A DNA stretch of 64,000 nucleotides from Duganella sp. BJB480 (GCA_003416985.1 QVIN01000010.1:62001-126000), one strand, 5' to 3'. Shown: positions 37,471 through 48,333, counted from the stretch's first letter. Notes: generated from the sequence alone by a model not told the origin. Numbers and translations: made by a program.

Positions 37471-38514
37471 TCAGGCGCCGCCCGCGGCCCCGATCGCGGC
37501 CAGGTAGTAGGCGGTCGCCTCGTCCAGGCCCTGCGCCACCCGGTGGCTGGGCTGGTAGCCCAGCAGGCGGACGATCTTGCCGGTGTCGGCCTGCGAATGG
37601 CGCACGTCGCCGGCGCGGAACGGCCGGTACTCGGCCTGCGCGGCCGCCACCGCCGGATGGCGGGCGGCGACCCGGTCGCGGATCAGGTGGAACAGCTCGT
37701 TGAGGGTGGTGCGGTCGCCCAGCGCGATGTTGTACACCTGGTTGAGCGCGGCCGCGTCGGTGCTGACGGCGGCCAGGATGTTGGCCTGCACCACGTTGGC
37801 GATGAAGCAGAAATCGCGGCTGGTCTCGCCGTCGCCGTTGATCTGGATGGTCTCGCCGCGCAGCAGCGCGCCATACCACTTCGGGATCACCGCGGCGTAG
37901 GCGCCGTCCGGGTCCTGGCGCGGGCCGAACACGTTGAAATAGCGCAGGCCCATCGACGTCAGGCCGTAGCAGCGCGCGAACACGTCGGCGTACAGCTCGT
38001 TGACGTACTTGGTCACCGCGTAGGGCGACAGCGGCTTGCCGATCAGGTCCTCGACCTTGGGCAGGCCCGGATGGTCGCCGTAGGTCGAGCTCGACGCCGC
38101 GTAGACGAAGCGCGCCACGCCGGCGTCGCGGCTGGCCACCAGCATGTTGAGGAAGCCGCCGATGTTGGTGCTGTTGGTGTGCACCGGGTTTTCCAGCGAG
38201 CGCGGCACGCTGCCCAGCGCGGCCTGGTGCAGCACGTAGTCGACCCCGGCCACGGCGGCGGCGCAGGCGGCGCCGTCGCAGATGTCGCCGTCGATGAAGC
38301 GGAAGCGGTCCCATTGCTGGGGCGTGACCAGCGCGCGCACCTGCTCCAGGTTGTGCCGGTGGCCGGTGGCGAAGTTGTCCAGCCCGACCACCCGCTGGTC
38401 CAGCCGCAACAGCGCCTCCAGCAGATTGGAGCCGATGAAGCCGGCCACGCCGGTGACCAGCCAGGTTTTGGGCGCGGCGCGCAACCGCGCCTGCGCCTGT
38501 GCGTAAATCGTCAT
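37471..38514 (-). CDS. UDP-N-acetylglucosamine C4-epimerase, TviC/WbpP-like
   Basis: 347 residues. SDR fold with [69 protein letters not shown] and [21 protein letters not shown]. The combination with '[11 protein letters not shown]' is characteristic of the WbpP/TviC epimerases acting on N-acetylated UDP-hexoses or their uronates. Together with the dehydrogenase 10 bases upstream it would give UDP-GalNAcA, as in Vi-antigen synthesis (inference from the pair). A terminator follows the gene. Confidence 0.9.
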   Translation of the reverse strand: MTIYAQAQARLRAAPKTWLVTGVAGFIGSNLLEALLRLDQRVVGLDNFATGHRHNLEQVRALVTPQQWDRFRFIDGDICDGAACAAAVAGVDYVLHQAALGSVPRSLENPVHTNSTNIGGFLNMLVASRDAGVARFVYAASSSTYGDHPGLPKVEDLIGKPLSPYAVTKYVNELYADVFARCYGLTSMGLRYFNVFGPRQDPDGAYAAVIPKWYGALLRGETIQINGDGETSRDFCFIANVVQANILAAVSTDAAALNQVYNIALGDRTTLNELFHLIRDRVAARHPAVAAAQAEYRPFRAGDVRHSQADTGKIVRLLGYQPSHRVAQGLDEATAYYLAAIGAAGGA

Positions 38515-38524
38515 CGTCCCGCCC

Positions 38525-39808
<1,284 letters not shown>

Positions 39809-40029
39809 GGTGTAGAACGTCCTTATTGCTTCCGGTGCCACGAAGACACGTTGATATGGGGAGGGGAAATGTGACAGCCGCTACGCCCGCCGTCACGCGT
39901 TGCAATTATAACTACGTCTCAGGGCAGGGACAATACGGCATGCAGGAAAATAGCCACTCCCCACGAAAAAACACCCCGCGCCGCACCGAAGTGCCGCGCG
40001 GGGTGTCCGCGGAGGGTGCTGCGCCGGGG
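39809..40029. promoter_or_regulatory. Intergenic region: promoter side of the dehydrogenase gene and a terminator
   Basis: Contains the upstream region of the dehydrogenase transcript (minus strand) and, at 39966-40006, the terminator of the 40030-41472 gene. A moderately AT-rich stretch near 39900-39960 is the likely promoter; no convincing hexamer pair was found. Confidence 0.4.
39966..40006 (-). terminator. Rho-independent terminator
   Basis: ACACCCCGCGC and GCGCGGGGTGT form an eleven-base perfect stem with a long GC-containing loop; five A on the left give a T-run on the minus-strand RNA. It ends the 40030-41472 gene. Confidence 0.85.
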
Positions 40030-41472
40030 TTAGTCGGGCAGGCGTATCCGCAGGTAGACGACGCGTTGCAAGCCACTGCCGTCGGCATTATAGCAACTGC
40101 CGATCACATTCGGCGGCACGTACTGTGCGGTGCAGGCGTTCATGATGGCGTCCACATACAGGCTGGGGGCGTTGCCGCCGCGCGGCGCGGCGATGAAGAT
40201 GGTGCCGTCCAGCGCGTAGGTGCCGAGCTGCTTGCTCAGGTCGAAGTACGGGCCCAGCGTGAACTTGAGCGTCGGGCTGGTGGTCTCGATGATCGGGTAG
40301 ACGCGGATTTCCGAGGTGCGGCTGCCGCGGTTGCTCCACAACAGCCACAGCCGGCCCTTGGCGTCCTCGAAGATGCGGGTCGCGCCATAGATCTCGAGGC
40401 CGGCCCACTTGGCCGAGTACAGCACCTGGCCGGAGGGCGAACTGACGGTCAGGTAGGTGCCGTAGACCGTGCTGTCGAGCGGATCTTCCTTGTGGTGGCT
40501 GGAGAAGATGCGGTTCTTCGAGTCCATGTAGGCGTCGGTCAGCTTGGCCATCGGCGCCGCGGTGGCGCCGACCGGCGCCGGGATCGGCTGGATATGGTCG
40601 AACTGCGCGAACGTGTCCGGGCTGGTCGGCAGCACGCCGAACTTGCCGGAATAGGTGCGGGCGCCGTCGTACACATAGGGCGGACGCGCCGGGTCGAGCA
40701 GCGGCACGTTGGAGGCCGACTTGTGCAGGTCGCGCTGGGCGGTGCCGTACAGGCCCTGGTCGAGGCCGCGCGGATTGGGGAACAGGTAGTCGTAGGTGTG
40801 GCGCAGGCCGATGTAGGACGACACCTGGGCGCGCCAGGTCCACAGCTTGGTGGCGGCGTCGTACTTGCCGCACGCGTATTCCGTCTTGTCCTGGGAGGTC
40901 ACCGGCAGCACGTTGATTTCGCGCGAAGCCTTGAGGCAGACGGTGCCGTCGGGACCGATGCCGACGTTGCCATACTGGCGGTACTTGGAGGGCAGGATCT
41001 GCCAGCTGCCCGGCACCTTGGCCGAGTTATAGGTCGGGCCGGCGTAGGCGGTCGGCACGCTGCCGGGCCAGGCCATCACATAGGCGCGGTCGTCGCGCGG
41101 GTCGCGCAGCAGGCCGACGTCGTCGGTCGACGGGCCGGACGCCTCCTGGCCCCAGACGCCGGCCGGGGTGCGGCGCATCAGGTGCCAGGTCAGCATGGCG
41201 GTGCTGTCGACGGTGATGTACAGGATGCGCACCGTGCCGTCGGCGTGGCGGGTGATGCGCGGCTGGTGGCCGCCCCACAGGTTGGGGATGGTGCTGAGCG
41301 CACCGGTGCTGGCGTCGGTGGCCACCTGTTCCAGGCGATCGACGCTGGCCACGGTCACCGTGGCGGCGCTGCTCGCCGACACCGCGCCGCCGAGCAGCGC
41401 GGCCAGCATCAGCGGGCGGACGGGCCGCCGGAGCGGCCGTCGGCCGTCGCGTATCGAGTCAATTACTAGCAT
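40030..41472 (-). CDS. Exported beta-propeller-like protein, unknown function
   Basis: 480 residues. Twin-Arg-free signal or anchor helix at about 20-38 (LMLAALLGGAVSASSA). The rest has repeated short strands with Asp-box-like turns, e.g. HQPRITRHADGTVRILYIT, NVGIGPDGTVCLKASRE, RIFEDAKGRLWLLWSNRGS and GTIFIAAPRGG, giving the look of a BNR or sialidase-type propeller; no catalytic residues could be assigned. The gene has its own terminator downstream and an AT-rich upstream gap, so it is a separate unit inserted in the polysaccharide locus. ATG at 41472 has GGGAGA nine bases upstream. Confidence 0.65.
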   Translation of the reverse strand: MLVIDSIRDGRRPLRRPVRPLMLAALLGGAVSASSAATVTVASVDRLEQVATDASTGALSTIPNLWGGHQPRITRHADGTVRILYITVDSTAMLTWHLMRRTPAGVWGQEASGPSTDDVGLLRDPRDDRAYVMAWPGSVPTAYAGPTYNSAKVPGSWQILPSKYRQYGNVGIGPDGTVCLKASREINVLPVTSQDKTEYACGKYDAATKLWTWRAQVSSYIGLRHTYDYLFPNPRGLDQGLYGTAQRDLHKSASNVPLLDPARPPYVYDGARTYSGKFGVLPTSPDTFAQFDHIQPIPAPVGATAAPMAKLTDAYMDSKNRIFSSHHKEDPLDSTVYGTYLTVSSPSGQVLYSAKWAGLEIYGATRIFEDAKGRLWLLWSNRGSRTSEIRVYPIIETTSPTLKFTLGPYFDLSKQLGTYALDGTIFIAAPRGGNAPSLYVDAIMNACTAQYVPPNVIGSCYNADGSGLQRVVYLRIRLPD

Positions 41473-41726
41473 TTCATTTCTCCCATTCCAAGTCTGCACA
41501 GCACGGCGTAAGGCTGCAATCACGTCTTGGAGTCAACATCACCAATCCACGCCCCTCAGCAACCGTACTCAAGGCAGCCGCGATCAGTCAATTCATCAAG
41601 ACCAGACGCCCATCGTAGCAAATAAAATTAACCAATGGAAATATAATTTGTATCCGTTGCGTCGAAAGGACGCTTTATATACAGGGAAACAATGTTGCCG
41701 ACAGGTTACTTCCAACAGCGTAGTCG
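41473..41726. promoter_or_regulatory. AT-rich promoter region
   Basis: 254 bases between the exported propeller-like gene and the acyltransferase stop, clearly lower in GC than the neighbourhood around 41620-41700. Several TA-rich -10-like words are present on the minus strand (TACGAT near 41613, TATATAA near 41675), but no single pair stands out. No gene and no clear terminator for the acyltransferase were seen. Confidence 0.45.
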
Positions 41727-42719
41727 CTAGCGCGTCATCCGGTCCAGCGGCGGCACCCGGCGCAGCAGGTGGCGCTTGATCCAGATCGGCCCCAGCACGC
41801 CCGCCAGGAACAGCGCCGGCGCGAACAACAGGAAATGCGCCCCATCCCACGACCCTATTTTAAATCCGATTGCTTTCGCAACGCCAATACATATTGTATT
41901 CAGTAAGTAGATCACAAAAGAGTAGCGACCCGCCGTCAGCAGGGGCGCGGTCCAGCGGCCCGGTCGGCAATTACGTACAAGATACATCAGCGCCGGGATC
42001 GAGAACATGCCAACGATCAACTTTCCCTCATCCGGCTGCCAGACCATGACGGCGCTCAAGGCGGCGCCGAACAACAGCAGCGCCAGCCGGCCGTGGCGGT
42101 CGATGCGCGCCATCACCGCCTCGTAGTGGCGGCCGGCGCCGAAGCCGAGCGCGAAGAACACGAAGAACTGGCAAAAGCGGTTGAGCATCAGCCATTCCGG
42201 CCCCGGCACCCAGTGCAGCAGCAGCCCGAGCGCGATCAGCGCCGCGGCCCGCTGCCCCAGCAAGGCCAGCAGCGGATGCAGCGCCACATAGAACAGGAAC
42301 AGCACGTAGATGAACCACAGCGATTTCGAGCTGCTGCGGTCGGGCTGCCACAGCACGTCGCCGATGCCGCCCCACAGCGAGCTGGGAATATTGTCGACGT
42401 AGACCACGCGCGAGGCCAGCAGCTTGCCCGCCACGATCAGCACCCCGATCAGCAGATAGGCCGGCATCAGCCGCGCCATCTTGCCGCGCACAAAGGCCAG
42501 CCAGGGCGCCAGCCCCGCCACCGGCCGGTAGCCGTAGCCGGCCACCGTGCCGCTGAGGAACATGAAGAAGGGCATGTGGAACAGATAGACCGCCTGCTGG
42601 CTCCACAGATACCACTGGTCGCCGCGCGGATGGGCGCCCGCCACCACATGCCCCCACACCACCAGCAGGATGGCCAGTCCCTTGGCCAGGTCAAGTTCTT
42701 GCAAACGCGTATTACTCAT
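41727..42719 (-). CDS. Acyltransferase family 3 membrane protein
   Basis: 330 residues with about ten membrane helices. N-terminus LQELDLAKGLAILLVVWGHVVAG has the conserved Lys/Arg-to-His spacing of acyltransferase-3; FHMPFFMFLSGTVAGYGYR and SLWFIYVLFLFYVAL follow. Members such as WecH and OafA O-acetylate polysaccharides or their lipid-linked units, so it probably decorates this exopolysaccharide. ATG at 42719 overlaps the previous gene by eight bases. Last gene of the run that begins at asnB. Confidence 0.9.
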   Translation of the reverse strand: MSNTRLQELDLAKGLAILLVVWGHVVAGAHPRGDQWYLWSQQAVYLFHMPFFMFLSGTVAGYGYRPVAGLAPWLAFVRGKMARLMPAYLLIGVLIVAGKLLASRVVYVDNIPSSLWGGIGDVLWQPDRSSSKSLWFIYVLFLFYVALHPLLALLGQRAAALIALGLLLHWVPGPEWLMLNRFCQFFVFFALGFGAGRHYEAVMARIDRHGRLALLLFGAALSAVMVWQPDEGKLIVGMFSIPALMYLVRNCRPGRWTAPLLTAGRYSFVIYLLNTICIGVAKAIGFKIGSWDGAHFLLFAPALFLAGVLGPIWIKRHLLRRVPPLDRMTR

Positions 42720-44319
42720 GCTGGTCTCCCGCCTGGCCGGCACGGCGCCAGGACTTGTGGTCCAGCACGGTGATTCCGCCGAGGCTGCTTAAATGATGGG
42801 TGCCGGAGATGCCGGGCGCGAAGTCCGGATCGATGCGGCTCACTTCGCGCTCGGCGTACTCGGTCGGGCTCAGGCGCAGCACCTCGTGCACGATCAGGCC
42901 CTCGCCGTAGTTGCAATAGCCCTGGCGCTGGCCCACCCGGTAGAGCCGGCCCTGCTCGCGCAGCAGGCCGCCGTTGCGGGCGCCGACCGGGTCGACCGCG
43001 ATCGGATTGCACGGGTGCGGCGTCCAGTCGCCGTCCAGCGGGGTCGGCGCCCAGAACAGCTGCAGCTCGGAGCAATGGTCGCCGCCGTGGGACAGGTCGA
43101 GATTGGTCAGCATCCACCAGCGCCCGTCCTGTTCGAACAACATGGTGTCGGCCGCCGACACGCCCTCCATCAGCACCGCCGCCAGCTCCCAGCCGAGCGG
43201 GAAGGCGCTGCTGCGGTAGACCCGGATCTGGCCCGACTGCGAGCTCTCCGGGCACATGTACAGCTGCCCCTGGTACTCGAACAGGTAGGGGAAGGACAGG
43301 TGGAAGGGTTCGACCAGGCATGCGCCGAGCTCGGTCGCGCGGTCCTGGTGCAGTTCCAGCACCGCGATATGGCCGAGCGCCCGCTGGTAGTCGTAGTCTT
43401 CCAGGAAGCAATAGGTCCGCCCGTCCCGCCGCCACAGGAAGGGATCGGCCCAGAAATGGCCGGGCGGCACCGGCGGCGTGATGCGCCGGGCCAGGTCGGC
43501 GCCGCGCCAGCCCGCGTGCAGGAAGGAGATGCCCCACACCTCGGTGCGGCGCAGATACTGCTTGTACAGCTTGTCGTGCAGCTTGAGCCCGGCCAGCCGC
43601 CGCGCATAGCGCAGCAGCGCCGCCAGCGGCACCGCGGCGCGGTCGGCGCCGTCGTCGTCCGCCGCCAGCGCGGCCGGCAGGCGGTCGGCCTCGGCCACCT
43701 CGAGCAGCAGGCGCTGCAGGTGGGGCGCGCTCTTGTAGCGCAGCTCGGCCTGGTTGAGCAGGTAGCGCGCGCGGGTCGCGTAGTAGCCGCGCGCCAGCAG
43801 CGCCGGCGCGTGGCCGGGCCGGCTGGCGCGCAGCGCGTAGCCGGTCTTGGCGCGGCGCCGGTAGGCGGCCCAGAAGCCGCTCAGCGCCAGCGGCACGGCG
43901 GCGCCGTCGGCGTCGCCCAGCACCAGCGCCCCCAGCCGCGCGGCCGGCGCCAGCGCGGCGCCGTCCGGCGCCCCGCCCAGCTGCAGCAGCAGGTCCAGCC
44001 CCAGCGCGCGCAGCGCCGCCTCGCCGGCCGCGCCCGGCGCCAGCGTCAGCGCGCCGGCCGCGGCGCCGCCCTCGTGGTCGCGGTGCAGCCGGTGGTGGCG
44101 CAGGTATTTGCGCTCCTCCCAGCCGATCAGGCGCCACAGCAGGGCGCGCAGGCGGCCGCCGGCCGGCGCCGGCGCCGGCCGCACGATCAGGGTGGCGTCC
44201 AGCAGGCCGGGGTGGCGCCGGCAGAACGCCAGCACGCCGGCCACGTATTTGTCGATCGCCGGGCCGGGAACGACGACGCCGAGCCGCAGCGGGGCCGGGC
44301 GCGAACTTGCGCTGCTCAT
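42712..44319 (-). CDS. GINT1-like transferase / beta-propeller protein
   Basis: 535 residues. N-terminal third is Ala-rich and looks like a folded-down Rossmann (LRLGVVVPGPAIDKYVAGVL). From about 270 to 520 is a domain with WGISFLHAGWRGADLA, GHFWADPFLWRRDGRTYCFLEDYDYQ split over several strands, PFHLSFPYLFEYQGQLYMCPESS and NPIAVDPVGARNGG, which resembles the five-bladed N-terminal domain of the plant GINT1 family. The role is likely transfer of a sugar or formyl group but is not established. Start fixed by AAGGAG five bases before the ATG. Confidence 0.7.
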   Translation of the reverse strand: MSSASSRPAPLRLGVVVPGPAIDKYVAGVLAFCRRHPGLLDATLIVRPAPAPAGGRLRALLWRLIGWEERKYLRHHRLHRDHEGGAAAGALTLAPGAAGEAALRALGLDLLLQLGGAPDGAALAPAARLGALVLGDADGAAVPLALSGFWAAYRRRAKTGYALRASRPGHAPALLARGYYATRARYLLNQAELRYKSAPHLQRLLLEVAEADRLPAALAADDDGADRAAVPLAALLRYARRLAGLKLHDKLYKQYLRRTEVWGISFLHAGWRGADLARRITPPVPPGHFWADPFLWRRDGRTYCFLEDYDYQRALGHIAVLELHQDRATELGACLVEPFHLSFPYLFEYQGQLYMCPESSQSGQIRVYRSSAFPLGWELAAVLMEGVSAADTMLFEQDGRWWMLTNLDLSHGGDHCSELQLFWAPTPLDGDWTPHPCNPIAVDPVGARNGGLLREQGRLYRVGQRQGYCNYGEGLIVHEVLRLSPTEYAEREVSRIDPDFAPGISGTHHLSSLGGITVLDHKSWRRAGQAGDQHE

Positions 44320-44340
44320 GTACACTCCTTGTTGGATGAC

Positions 44341-44364
44341 GGCCCGCCGCGCGGGCGGCGGGCC
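44341..44364 (-). other. Perfect GC-rich hairpin between genes
   Basis: GGCCCGCCGC and GCGGCGGGCC are exact complements with a four-base GCGG loop. No T-run follows in either direction, so it is better read as an RNA-stability or attenuation element between the polymerase and GINT1-like genes than as a terminator. Confidence 0.5.
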
Positions 44365-44371
44365 CGGGGCC

Positions 44372-45907
44372 TCAGTCGCCGCCCACCCGGGCGGCCTCGG
44401 CCTCGGCCGGGGGCGCCGGGCGCACCCGGGCCGGCCATTCGGGGATGGGTTCGACCAGCGCCGCGCGCCGGCGGCGCGCCTGGCGCGCCCGCATCAGCGG
44501 CGCCATGGACGGCATCAACATGCCGATGCCCAGCCACAGGATCACCTGCTCCGGCCCGGCCAGGTAGTGGCCGCCGGCGAAGTCGCCGATGAACATGGCC
44601 ACCGTGGCGGCGCACACGCCCTGCCCCAGCGCCACCATGGCCGGCGGCGTGTCGGCGCCGCGCGAGAGCGCATAGGCGCCGCGCACCACGGCGCGGAAGA
44701 ACAGGAACAGCGCGCCGAAGCCCAGCACGCCGACGTCGAGCAGCGCGCGCAGGAACACATTGTGCGGGTGGACCACATAGAACATGCCGCGCTTGACCGG
44801 GTCGGACCAGGCCACCGAACCGACGCCGTTGCCCCAGAGCGGGCTGTGCCAGAAACCCGGCGCCAGCTGGCGCCACAGCCACAGCCGGCCGGCCGTCAGG
44901 GCGTCGCTCTTGCCCGGCACCATGTGCGGCTGCGGCCCGCTGTCGGACAGGCCCATCAGCAGGCGCCCGACCACGGCGTCCGGCAGCACCAGCGCCAGCA
45001 GCACCGCCGCCACCAGCAGGATGGCGGCGTAGCGGAACTTGCGGTGGATCACCACGAACGCGGCGGCCCCGACCAGCGCCACCACATAGCCGCCGCGCGA
45101 GAAGGTCAGCATCAGCGCCAGCGACACGCAGCCCAGCGCGAACAGCAGGCCCAGCTTGTCGCGCGCGCGCACCGCCAGCGGCGACAGGAACAGCAGCACG
45201 GTGAAGGCGATGCCGAAGAACTGGCCGAAGCCGTTGGCGTGCATGCCCAGCACCCCCAGCACCTCGCGCGAGGTCGCGCTGCCCAGCACCTGCAGGCTCA
45301 TGCCCGAGCGCACGACGAAGGCGAAGATCAGGAAGGCCGGCAGCACCATGGCCGCCACCAGCGGCACCAGGAACAGCTGCGGCCGCTCGCTCTTGAGCAC
45401 GGCCGTGCCCAGCATCCACGCCACCAGCACCGTGAACAGCGGCTTGATCAGCGTGTTGGTCAGGTACAGGTAAGGCGACAGGTAGGCCGCCAGTTCCTGC
45501 ACCGGCGGCACGCCCTTGAGGTGCAGCAGGCCGAAGGCGCCGCCGACGGCGATCGGCCCCAGGTAGCACCAGTAAAACACCGGCGGCCACTGCGCGTAGG
45601 CGGTGCGCCGGGAAAAATGGCTCAGCGCCAGCGAGGCCAGCGTGGCCAGCACCATGAAGTTGATCACGTTGAAGCCGGAGAACTGCGGGATGATCGGCGA
45701 GTTCTGGAAGGGCAACAGGCACATCAGCAGGACCACGCCCAGCCGGAAGTCGCGCAGCACGAAGATGATCGGCAGGATGGGCGCGAACAGCAGCAGCGCG
45801 AACCAGCCGCTGATCACCGCGCCGATCAGGCCGAACAGCACCGCCAGCAGCAGGCCGCCGGCCACCAGCAACACCTGGGCGGAATTAATGCGTTGGACGC
45901 GAGCCAT
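44372..45907 (-). CDS. O-antigen ligase/polymerase family protein (Wzy-like)
   Basis: 511 residues, about twelve membrane helices. A large loop near residue 375 holds VVHPHNVFLRALLDVG, the H-x-HN signature of WaaL/Wzy-type polymerases, preceded by WSDPVKRGMF. It likely joins repeat units on their lipid carrier in the periplasm. It overlaps the flippase gene by 23 bases and has AAGGGA eight bases before the ATG. Polymerase is preferred to ligase because the locus has Wzx, chain-length and export genes. Confidence 0.88.
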   Translation of the reverse strand: MARVQRINSAQVLLVAGGLLLAVLFGLIGAVISGWFALLLFAPILPIIFVLRDFRLGVVLLMCLLPFQNSPIIPQFSGFNVINFMVLATLASLALSHFSRRTAYAQWPPVFYWCYLGPIAVGGAFGLLHLKGVPPVQELAAYLSPYLYLTNTLIKPLFTVLVAWMLGTAVLKSERPQLFLVPLVAAMVLPAFLIFAFVVRSGMSLQVLGSATSREVLGVLGMHANGFGQFFGIAFTVLLFLSPLAVRARDKLGLLFALGCVSLALMLTFSRGGYVVALVGAAAFVVIHRKFRYAAILLVAAVLLALVLPDAVVGRLLMGLSDSGPQPHMVPGKSDALTAGRLWLWRQLAPGFWHSPLWGNGVGSVAWSDPVKRGMFYVVHPHNVFLRALLDVGVLGFGALFLFFRAVVRGAYALSRGADTPPAMVALGQGVCAATVAMFIGDFAGGHYLAGPEQVILWLGIGMLMPSMAPLMRARQARRRRAALVEPIPEWPARVRPAPPAEAEAARVGGD

Positions 45908-47147
45908 ACAGATATCCCTTGTTTGAAAATAGTAAGATGAGCAGGGCCGCGCCGTAGGCGGCCGCGTAGGCCGCGGTCGCCCCGCGCACGCCCATGCCGG
46001 GCAGCCACAGGTAGGTCAGGCCGATCTGCAGCGCGGCCACGCCGATCTCCACCAGTATGTACCATTTCGCCCGCAGTTTGATCACCAGCGCCATGCGCAG
46101 CGGCCAGGCCGCCATTTTAAAAACATTTCCCAGGAAAAGGAAATCCAGCAGGCCGCCGACCGGCAGGAATTCGCGCGTAAACACCACCGCGATCACCAGG
46201 TCGCGCAGCAGGTAGACCGACAGCGCGCCGGCCGCGGTCAGGCCGGCGACCTTGAGCACGGTGCGCGCCAGTTCCCGCCCGAAGGCGCGCTCGTCCTTGA
46301 TCGAGGCCAGGTGCGGCATCAGGTACATGGTGACGGCGGTGGTCAGCACCAGCGTGTACATGTCCGACAGGCGCAGGCCGGCCTGCCAGAAGCCGGCGTT
46401 GGTGGCGCCCAGCTGCACCACCAGCGCGTTGCGCATCAGCAGCGGCGCGATCGGCTCGGCCACCGCGTGCACCAGCAGCATCGGGAAGAACGCCGCCAGC
46501 TGGCGGGCCACCGCCCCGTCCCAGCGCGGCGCGAACTGGCCCAGCGCCAGGCCGTCGGCGCGCGCCACCACCACCAGCGCCACCAGCAGCACGCAGCAGG
46601 TCGACAGCGCGTACGCGGTCAGGCCGCCGCGCACGCCCCAGCCGTAGCACAGGGGAATGAAGATCAGCGCGCCCACCAGCGCGCCGACGATGCCGATCAC
46701 CCCCAGCATGCCGATCCGCTTGAGGCCGTTGATGGCGCCGGTCATGACGGCGCCGCACATCGCCATCGGGATGCTCAGCGCGCCCAGCACGATGGCCGGC
46801 CAGTAGGCCGGGTCCTTGAGCAGCCAGTCCGCCAGCGGCAGCGCCAGCAGCGCCACCACGGCCGCCATCGCGCCGCCGATCAGCAGCGACAGGTGCATCG
46901 CGGTGCGCCACACCGCGGCCTGGCGCGGCCGGTCCGGCTCGTCCTGGGCGGTCAGGTTCATCACCCCGGTGTTGAGCGCGCTGCCCGCCACGCCCTGGGC
47001 CAGCGTAAAGAAGTTGCCGAATTGCCCGACCAGCGCCAGGCCCGCCGGCCCCAGGTAGACGGCGGTGATTTTAATGCTGAGGAAGCTCAGCGCCATGCGC
47101 GTGAGGGTTTGCGCGGCGCCCCAGCTCAGTGCTTTTTTCAGGGCCAT
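45885..47147 (-). CDS. Wzx-like polysaccharide flippase
   Basis: 420 residues, twelve to fourteen predicted helices, MATE/MOP fold. Starts SWGAAQTLTRMALSFLSIKITAVYLGPAGLA, typical of O-antigen translocases, with charged loops at regular spacing and CYGWGVRGGLTAYALSTC mid-protein. It would flip the lipid-linked repeat unit across the inner membrane. It is next to the polymerase, the expected arrangement of a Wzx/Wzy pathway, and lies 22 bases after the glycosyltransferase at 47170. Confidence 0.93.
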   Translation of the reverse strand: MALKKALSWGAAQTLTRMALSFLSIKITAVYLGPAGLALVGQFGNFFTLAQGVAGSALNTGVMNLTAQDEPDRPRQAAVWRTAMHLSLLIGGAMAAVVALLALPLADWLLKDPAYWPAIVLGALSIPMAMCGAVMTGAINGLKRIGMLGVIGIVGALVGALIFIPLCYGWGVRGGLTAYALSTCCVLLVALVVVARADGLALGQFAPRWDGAVARQLAAFFPMLLVHAVAEPIAPLLMRNALVVQLGATNAGFWQAGLRLSDMYTLVLTTAVTMYLMPHLASIKDERAFGRELARTVLKVAGLTAAGALSVYLLRDLVIAVVFTREFLPVGGLLDFLFLGNVFKMAAWPLRMALVIKLRAKWYILVEIGVAALQIGLTYLWLPGMGVRGATAAYAAAYGAALLILLFSNKGYLYGSRPTH

Positions 47148-47169
47148 GCGGCCCCCGGCCAGACGGTAT

Positions 47170-48333
47170 TCAACGGCGATGCTCCATCAAGGTGGCGATC
47201 AGCTGCTCGAGCGACGCCAGCGTCGCGCTCACATGGTGATGTTGGGTGTAGTAACGGTGGCAGCGCCGGCCCAGTGCCGCGCGCGCCTGCGGGTCGGCCA
47301 TCAGCGCGGCCAGCGCGGCGGCCATCTGCGCCGGGCTGTCGACCACGGCGCCCAGCCGGCCCTCGGCGTCGCGCGCGCCGCAGTCGAAGAACGACAGCGA
47401 CGGCACGGCGCGCGCCCAGGCCTGCAGGAAGGTGTTGGGGAAGCCCTCGATCTCGGAGGTGTTGAGCAGCAGCGCGGCCTGGTCGAAATGCGCCTCGGCC
47501 TCGGCGAACGGCACAAAGCCGAGGAATTCGACGTTGGGCAGCGTGCGCGCGCGCGCCGCCATCTGCTGGTAGTAGGCGTCGGCGTCGCCGCTGCTGGAGG
47601 GCCCGCCGATCAGGCGGAAGCGCAGCTGCGGCAGCTGCTCGGCCAGGTCCAGCACCAGGTGCGGCTGCTTGGCCACGCGCATCACGCCGACCCACAGCAC
47701 CAGGCTGGCGTCGGCCGCCGGCCGCGCCTGCGGCGGCAGCGCGTAGCAGCTGGCGATGTGGTGCCCGGCCCGGCCGGTCCAGTCGCGGTAGCGCTGCATC
47801 TGCAGCGGATTCTGCACCACCACCGCGCTGGCGTGGCGCAGGCCGTAGCCGAACAGCTGGCGGTCGCGCCAGCCCTTGTTGGCGTTGGCCGGGCCGGGCA
47901 GCAGGTCGATGTCGCTGGCGGCCGAGAAGATCGCCGCGCGGCCGTGGCGGCGCGCGTAGGCCACCACCACGCCGGTCAGGGCCGAGGCGCAGCGCTGGTA
48001 ATAGATGTCGGCGTCGGCCGCGGCCATCGCGCGCCACACCGACGTCAGCCGCGGGTGCAGGTAGCGCAGCCCGGGCAGGCCGCGGCCGCGGCCGGCCTGG
48101 CGCACCCGCAGCACGCGGATGCCGTCGACCTCGACGCACGCCGCCTGGCCGTAGTCGCCGGTCAGGATGGTGACGCGGTAGCCGGCCCGGGCCAGGGCGC
48201 GCGCCATGAAGCATTGCTGGACCTCGGCCCCGCCCACCACCGTCACGCCGGGGGCGCCGACCAGCACCGGGTAGATCGACAGCGCGACGAAGCAGACGTG
48301 GGGGCGGCCGGCGGCCGGCTGCGCGCCGCTCAT
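47170..48333 (-). CDS. Glycosyltransferase family 4, sister copy 1
   Basis: 387 residues. N-terminal VCFVALSIYPVL, VVGGAEVQQCFMARALARAGYRV and YYQRCASALTGVVVAYARRHGR; donor site VLWVGVMRVAKQPHLVLDLA, LRFRLIGG, ALLLNTSEIEGFPNTFLQAWARAVPSL. Instead of E-x7-E the motif is NTSEIEGFPNTFLQ. It matches the next gene closely in order of motifs, so the two probably arose by tandem duplication. ATGA overlap fixes the start. Likely adds one of two consecutive related sugars (inference). Confidence 0.9.
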   Translation of the reverse strand: MSGAQPAAGRPHVCFVALSIYPVLVGAPGVTVVGGAEVQQCFMARALARAGYRVTILTGDYGQAACVEVDGIRVLRVRQAGRGRGLPGLRYLHPRLTSVWRAMAAADADIYYQRCASALTGVVVAYARRHGRAAIFSAASDIDLLPGPANANKGWRDRQLFGYGLRHASAVVVQNPLQMQRYRDWTGRAGHHIASCYALPPQARPAADASLVLWVGVMRVAKQPHLVLDLAEQLPQLRFRLIGGPSSSGDADAYYQQMAARARTLPNVEFLGFVPFAEAEAHFDQAALLLNTSEIEGFPNTFLQAWARAVPSLSFFDCGARDAEGRLGAVVDSPAQMAAALAALMADPQARAALGRRCHRYYTQHHHVSATLASLEQLIATLMEHRR

